From the NCBI GenBank assembly GCA_947573445.1, contig CANPFR010000005.1:1-64000 (forward strand): DNA of 64,000 bases. The letters are read 5' to 3'. The DNA comes from an uncultured Clostridia bacterium. Lineage in GTDB: Bacteria; Bacillota; Clostridia; TANB77; CAG-508. Position numbers and translations under genes: made by a program. The stretch's first letter is position 1, and the number at the start of each line of letters is the position of its first letter. This document shows positions 60,873-64,000 of this stretch, piece after piece. Under the pieces are notes generated by a model that worked only from the letters and a program-made list of their open reading frames with translations, was not told the origin of the DNA and did no database searches.

Positions 60873-61877
60873 ATGAAAATTTTCATAACAGGTGTTGCAG
60901 GATTTCTAGGAAGTCATCTAGCCGATCGAATGATTGAATTAGGACATGAGGTGGTTGGAGTTGATAATTTAGTTGGTGGTTTTATGGAAAATGTAAATCC
61001 TAAAATTAAATTTTACAAAGAAGATTGTTTAAATTTAGCCAAAATGACAGAATTCATGAAGGGATGCGATGTTGTATTCCATGGTGCTTGTACCGCCCAT
61101 GATGGTTTTTCATTATTTTCACCATACTACATTACAGAAAATACATTTGGAATAACGATGAGTGTTTTGAGTGCTGCAGCAGCCAATCAAGTAAAAAAAT
61201 TCATTTATTGTTCTAGTATGGCAAGATATGGTACACAGCCACAGTTACCCTATACAGAAGATTTGGAATGCATGCCAGCAACACCATATGGGGTAGGGAA
61301 ATATGCTTCAGAGCTAATTATTAAACAAATTTGTGAATTAAATCATATCAATTACACGATCATTGTCCCACACAATATCATAGGCCCTAGACAAAATTAT
61401 ATTGACCCTTTTCGAAATGTAGCAGCTATTATGATTAATCGAATGTTGCAAGGAAATCAGCCAATTATTTATGGAGATGGGGAACAAAAAAGGACATTTT
61501 CGTTTATTAGTGATTGTATTTATTGTCTAGAAAGAGTCATCTTACAAGATAATTTAAATGGAGAAATTATCAATATTGGACCTGATGAAGAATTTGTAAC
61601 TGTGAATCATTTAGCAAACGAAATTGCTCAAAACCTAAATTTTGATTTACATCCAATCTATGTCAAAGATAGACCAAATGAAATAAAACATGCCACTTGT
61701 TCTTCTGATAAAGCCAGAAAATTATTAGGGTATCAAACCAAAACTACACTATCTGATGGTTTACATGAAATGATAAAAGATATCAAAACAAAAGGTCCTC
61801 GACCTTTCCGATATAACTATCCTATTGAAATCAATAACACTCATACACCAGAAACTTGGAAAAATAAAATGTTTTAA
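60873..61877 (+). CDS. NAD-dependent sugar-nucleotide epimerase/dehydratase
   Basis: A 334-residue extended short-chain dehydrogenase. The glycine motif is GVAGFLGSHL (residues 7-16), DNLVGG lies after the second strand, the active site has SSMARYG and YGVGK (Tyr-X3-Lys), and a NIIGPRQN segment sits later. Homologues act on UDP-glucose, UDP-GlcNAc or GDP-sugars; the substrate cannot be told here. AAGGAG precedes the ATG. Terminator at 61904-61928. Confidence 0.88.
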   Translation: MKIFITGVAGFLGSHLADRMIELGHEVVGVDNLVGGFMENVNPKIKFYKEDCLNLAKMTEFMKGCDVVFHGACTAHDGFSLFSPYYITENTFGITMSVLSAAAANQVKKFIYCSSMARYGTQPQLPYTEDLECMPATPYGVGKYASELIIKQICELNHINYTIIVPHNIIGPRQNYIDPFRNVAAIMINRMLQGNQPIIYGDGEQKRTFSFISDCIYCLERVILQDNLNGEIINIGPDEEFVTVNHLANEIAQNLNFDLHPIYVKDRPNEIKHATCSSDKARKLLGYQTKTTLSDGLHEMIKDIKTKGPRPFRYNYPIEINNTHTPETWKNKMF

Positions 61878-61903
61878 TAAAATAGGGGAATAGGACAAAT
61901 GTA

Positions 61904-61928
61904 AAAAAGAGGTTTTACCTCTTTTTTA
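61904..61928. terminator. bidirectional terminator
   Basis: AAAAAAGAGG-TTTTA-CCTCTTTTTT lies between the epimerase gene and the minus-strand DUF2726 gene. Confidence 0.75.
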
Positions 61929-62540
61929 TTAAATCATTACTTTTATATATTTTTCAATTTCTTCTGCATTATAATAATTACTTGCTTTTATTCTATAAAG
62001 CCTTAACCCAACATTTTGAAATAATTCATTTATAAATAAATCACGTTCTTGTCTATCTGCACGATTATGAGTGTAGTCATCTAATTCTATGCAACAAATA
62101 ATTTTACAGTTATAGTTATTTACGATAGTAAAATCTATAGACCTAGATTTTATTCTATTTCTGTAACTGCTTTCATTATTATATACGTTTATTATTCTTT
62201 CTAAATCTACCTGTGGGAAAATAGTTAATTGTAACTTGTCTGTTATTTTTTTTAAGTTTCTATAAAATATTAATTCTGTTCTTGTCATAACATATTCTTT
62301 TTTATAAAATTTAGAGTAATTTATATTTAATTGATTGTTATTGGGAATATTAGGAATTTCTATGACCTTATTATTTGTAATATTGTAATTACTGTATTTT
62401 TTGTTTTTTTCCATTTCATATTTTCTTTTGTAGTATTCTTTTTGTAGCTTTTCATTTTTATATTTACCAGATGCATATGGAGTAAGAATCACTATTAGAA
62501 ATAATAAGAGTGATATGGGAATAAGTAATAAAAAAATCAT
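61929..62540 (-). CDS. membrane-anchored DUF2726 protein
   Basis: A 203-residue protein: one N-terminal membrane helix (3-20), a basic coiled stretch, then a DUF2726 domain from about 85 (MTRTELIFYRNLKK), with 'SIDFTIVNN...CCIELDDYTHNRADRQERDLFINELF' spread along the core and an IKASNYYNAEEI end. DUF2726 is related to restriction-type nuclease folds and carries D, E and ExK-like residues; its function is unknown. GGAGAA lies upstream on the minus strand. Confidence 0.82.
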   Translation of the reverse strand: MIFLLLIPISLLLFLIVILTPYASGKYKNEKLQKEYYKRKYEMEKNKKYSNYNITNNKVIEIPNIPNNNQLNINYSKFYKKEYVMTRTELIFYRNLKKITDKLQLTIFPQVDLERIINVYNNESSYRNRIKSRSIDFTIVNNYNCKIICCIELDDYTHNRADRQERDLFINELFQNVGLRLYRIKASNYYNAEEIEKYIKVMI

Positions 62541-62617
62541 AATTTTTCTCCTTTTCTTTTGTATATTATTAATTATATCTTAAATACTTATTTTTTCAAT
62601 AATAGATCATCGACATT

Positions 62618-62735
62618 ATTCGACAAGCGGGGGTAAAGGGGGATGCAATTCCCCTTTAGTGGAACGCTGGGAGGACAGACCCGTAAGCTATACCTCATAA
62701 GCGTAAGCAATAAAGTAGCGTCTTTTTCTCACTTT
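62618..62735. ncRNA. GC-richer structured element, strand unclear
   Basis: In the gap between the DUF2726 gene and 62864 the base composition rises clearly. An outer AGCG...CGCT encloses TAAAGGGG/CCCCTTTA; a GGG-AGGACAGA-CCC hairpin follows, and GCTA...TAGC encloses a GC-GTAA-GC tetraloop, then a T run (GTCTTTTTCTC). Multi-stem, GC-rich islands in an AT-rich genome usually mark RNA genes. I do not recognise a family and cannot fix the strand, though the T run favours plus. Confidence 0.4.
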
Positions 62736-62863
62736 TTGTTTTGGCACAGATTCGCGTAAATCCCTGGAAAGACAATAGATAAAACAAAAAGATAAAAAAC
62801 TTTTGTGATGTTTACATAATTATGGTATAATAATCATGTACCATATAAGAAAATGAAAGAATA

Positions 62864-63157
62864 TTGTGTTTTTGTTATTTATGCTGGAGGATGTCCATAT
62901 ATACAGTAGGGAGTTATAAAAGCTTTTTATCAGCCAGGCAAGCATTAATGAATATGATTTCTGACTTTGATAGAAGACGAAAGGCGTATTATATAGATAA
63001 TGAATTTTACGACAACAAATATCTATTAGGATTACAAAATTCAATTTATTATCAGATACAAGAACGTGATGTCACAGAATGGAAAAAATATGAAGAAAAC
63101 CAAAGTGAAATAAAAAACAATCATTGTAAATGTAAAATTATAAAATTTCATAAATAA
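62864..63157 (+). CDS. hypothetical small protein
   Basis: A 97-residue protein from a TTG at 62864, or 88 from an ATG at 62891 with GGAGG immediately before it (spacing too short to be ideal). Contains a SARQALMNMISDFDRRRKAY helix and a late IQERDVTEWKKYEE helix. Not recognised. The unusual start makes the exact N-terminus uncertain. Confidence 0.45.
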   Translation: MCFCYLCWRMSIYTVGSYKSFLSARQALMNMISDFDRRRKAYYIDNEFYDNKYLLGLQNSIYYQIQERDVTEWKKYEENQSEIKNNHCKCKIIKFHK

Positions 63158-63864
63158 AAGTATTGACAAATTTTAGTATATGGTATATAAAATAGATAAC
63201 ATATTGAAGTCATTATATTTATTTTATTAGATTTTAAGCAGGGTAGAGTAATCTACCTAATAAATGTATGTATACAACTTTGCACAAAATAAAAGTTTTG
63301 TGCAAATAGGAGTAGGATCCTATATACTATGATAAAACCGCTATATTCCTATTCAAATCTGCCATTTATCAACAATATCGTATAAATTTCACAACGCCAT
63401 TTTGCCCGTTTAAATTTTTTAGACAACAAACTATACGTTCAACTTTTTAAAGTGCCCTTAAAATCGATTCTGTTGCGTCAGATTATGAGCATATTTTTTT
63501 GTATAGAATAAGTATCAAAATTAATTGAAACTTGTAAGTTATCGTTGATAAAATTTAGCCAAAAATAAAAAATATTAAAATCATACCAAATTTAAATTAG
63601 ATTGTAAAATCTTTAAAATTTATTACTATTTTAAATTTATGATTTTATAAAATTGAATTTTAATCTAAAAAGATAAATCAAAAATCCATCTACTTTGTTT
63701 TTCAATTGATTATTTTGAAAATATTTTTGAAATTCAATCATCATTTTAATAAAATTTATACTATTTAAAAGATATAGCCCATTCCCCCCTACTTTACTAT
63801 TTTTTATAAAAAGTTAAAATTTACCACAGAGGTTATCTTTACTAATAAAAAAGGAGATTTTTTC
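63158..63864 (+). promoter_or_regulatory. 707-base gene-free stretch with promoter and hairpins
   Basis: No gene is visible. A strong promoter (TTGACA 63163-63168, 17 bases, TATAAA 63186-63191) is followed by GGTAGA-GTAA-TCTACC (63242-63257), TTTGCACAAAA/TTTTGTGCAAA (63279-63306), and an outer AATAGGA/TCCTATT pair that encloses GATAAAACCG. That ten-base word also lies inside the invariant 20-mer of the two RNA copies at 45.5 and 52.7 kb. The remaining 500 bases are AT-rich with nothing recognisable. Confidence 0.5.
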
Positions 63865-64000
63865 ATGATTTCAAGAGAAGCAAATCCTGCATTTTTAAAT
63901 GATTTTCTGGATTATTCCGCAACAATATTAAATAAATCCAATAACACCATAAAAGAGTATAACTATGACATTGCTCATTTCTTAAAGTTTATCAAATACT
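63865..64000 (+). CDS. tyrosine recombinase, N-terminal part (cut by window end)
   Basis: From the ATG at 63865 (AAAAAAGGAG nine bases upstream) 45 codons are open to the end of the window. They encode FLNDFLDYSATILNKSNNTI followed by KEYNYDIAHFLKFIK, the SAM-like core-binding start of XerC/XerD-type recombinases, where the N-terminal helix reads 'FLdYL...nkS.nTI..Y..Dl..Fl.Fl'. It could be a host Xer protein or the integrase of another element. Confidence 0.8.
   Translation, partial: MISREANPAFLNDFLDYSATILNKSNNTIKEYNYDIAHFLKFIKY

Noticed and set aside
62864-62893. Cysteine-rich N-terminus from the TTG start
   Set aside because: It depends on a TTG with no good ribosome site; the ATG at 62891 may be the true start, so no metal-binding claim is made.
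1-64000. tRNA, rRNA and CRISPR arrays
   Set aside because: No cloverleaf with a GTTCGA-type T loop, no rRNA-like stretch and no regularly spaced direct repeats were found by eye.

Overview
ORGANISM. The window is very AT-rich, with strong AGGAGG ribosome sites and frequent TTG/GTG starts. It carries spore-former genes (YabP, YabQ and a Spo0A-like C-terminal domain), Rho, DivIC, and release factor 2 next to a SecA-tail-like SEC-C peptide. This points to an uncultured low-GC spore-forming Clostridia; I cannot name a species. I see no rRNA, tRNA or CRISPR array. LAYOUT. (1) 0-13 kb: a membrane protein, a transporter remnant, a ferritin-like diiron protein and an Ig-like surface protein, then five consecutive ECF sigma/anti-sigma pairs (2.9-11.8 kb; one zinc-finger type, four DUF4179-like), then a coiled-coil/M23 cell-wall hydrolase. 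(2) 13-17 kb: GT2 and GT8 glycosyltransferases, a histidine phosphatase, a solitary ToxN/AbiQ-like RNase, and XRE and PadR regulators sharing an operator-rich divergent region. (3) 17-36 kb: a mobile-element backbone on the plus strand. It has an XRE regulator, a hairpin-rich RNA, a zinc-binding Gp3-like protein, an ERF annealing protein, a Rad50-like ATPase, an S6-like protein, SSB, a methyltransferase-like protein without a visible catalytic motif, an ArdC-like metallopeptidase, a primase-like protein, two very large unknown proteins, PcfK and PcfJ. No relaxase, coupling protein, T4SS, terminase or capsid gene is visible. (4) 36-44 kb: RHH/XRE regulators, then a LysR-headed cargo. This holds a viperin-like radical SAM domain fused to a PfkB kinase, a pseudo-receiver lacking its phospho-Asp, a second radical SAM protein, a perfect-box NUDIX hydrolase and a convergent Spo0A-like protein with a degenerate receiver. 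(5) 44.8-55 kb: a sigma-like gene, then two diverged copies of a structured RNA (about 45.25-45.6 and 52.47-52.8 kb). Between the copies is a surface operon: camelysin/TasA-like proteins, a SipW-type signal peptidase, Ig-like repeats and a beta-helix/MucBP protein broken by frameshifts. Excisionase and tyrosine integrase genes follow, then a SEC-C peptide that may mark an attachment site in a secA 3' end. (6) 55.8-64 kb: chromosomal housekeeping: prfB (frameshifted), aspartokinase, yabP-yabQ-divIC, rho, a sugar-nucleotide epimerase, a DUF2726 protein, two hairpin-rich non-coding stretches and the start of another tyrosine recombinase. HOW IT WORKS TOGETHER. The 17-55 kb block looks like an integrated element: recombination/replication genes in one long operon, cargo in the middle, xis-int at the right end. 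Best candidates for undescribed biology are the viperin-like/PfkB - pseudo-receiver - radical SAM - NUDIX - Spo0A-like cassette and the duplicated structured RNA flanking the surface cargo. CAUTION. Five genes or gene parts, including essential prfB, are broken by what look like single extra bases, so assembly indels are likely and 'pseudogene' calls should be read in that light.
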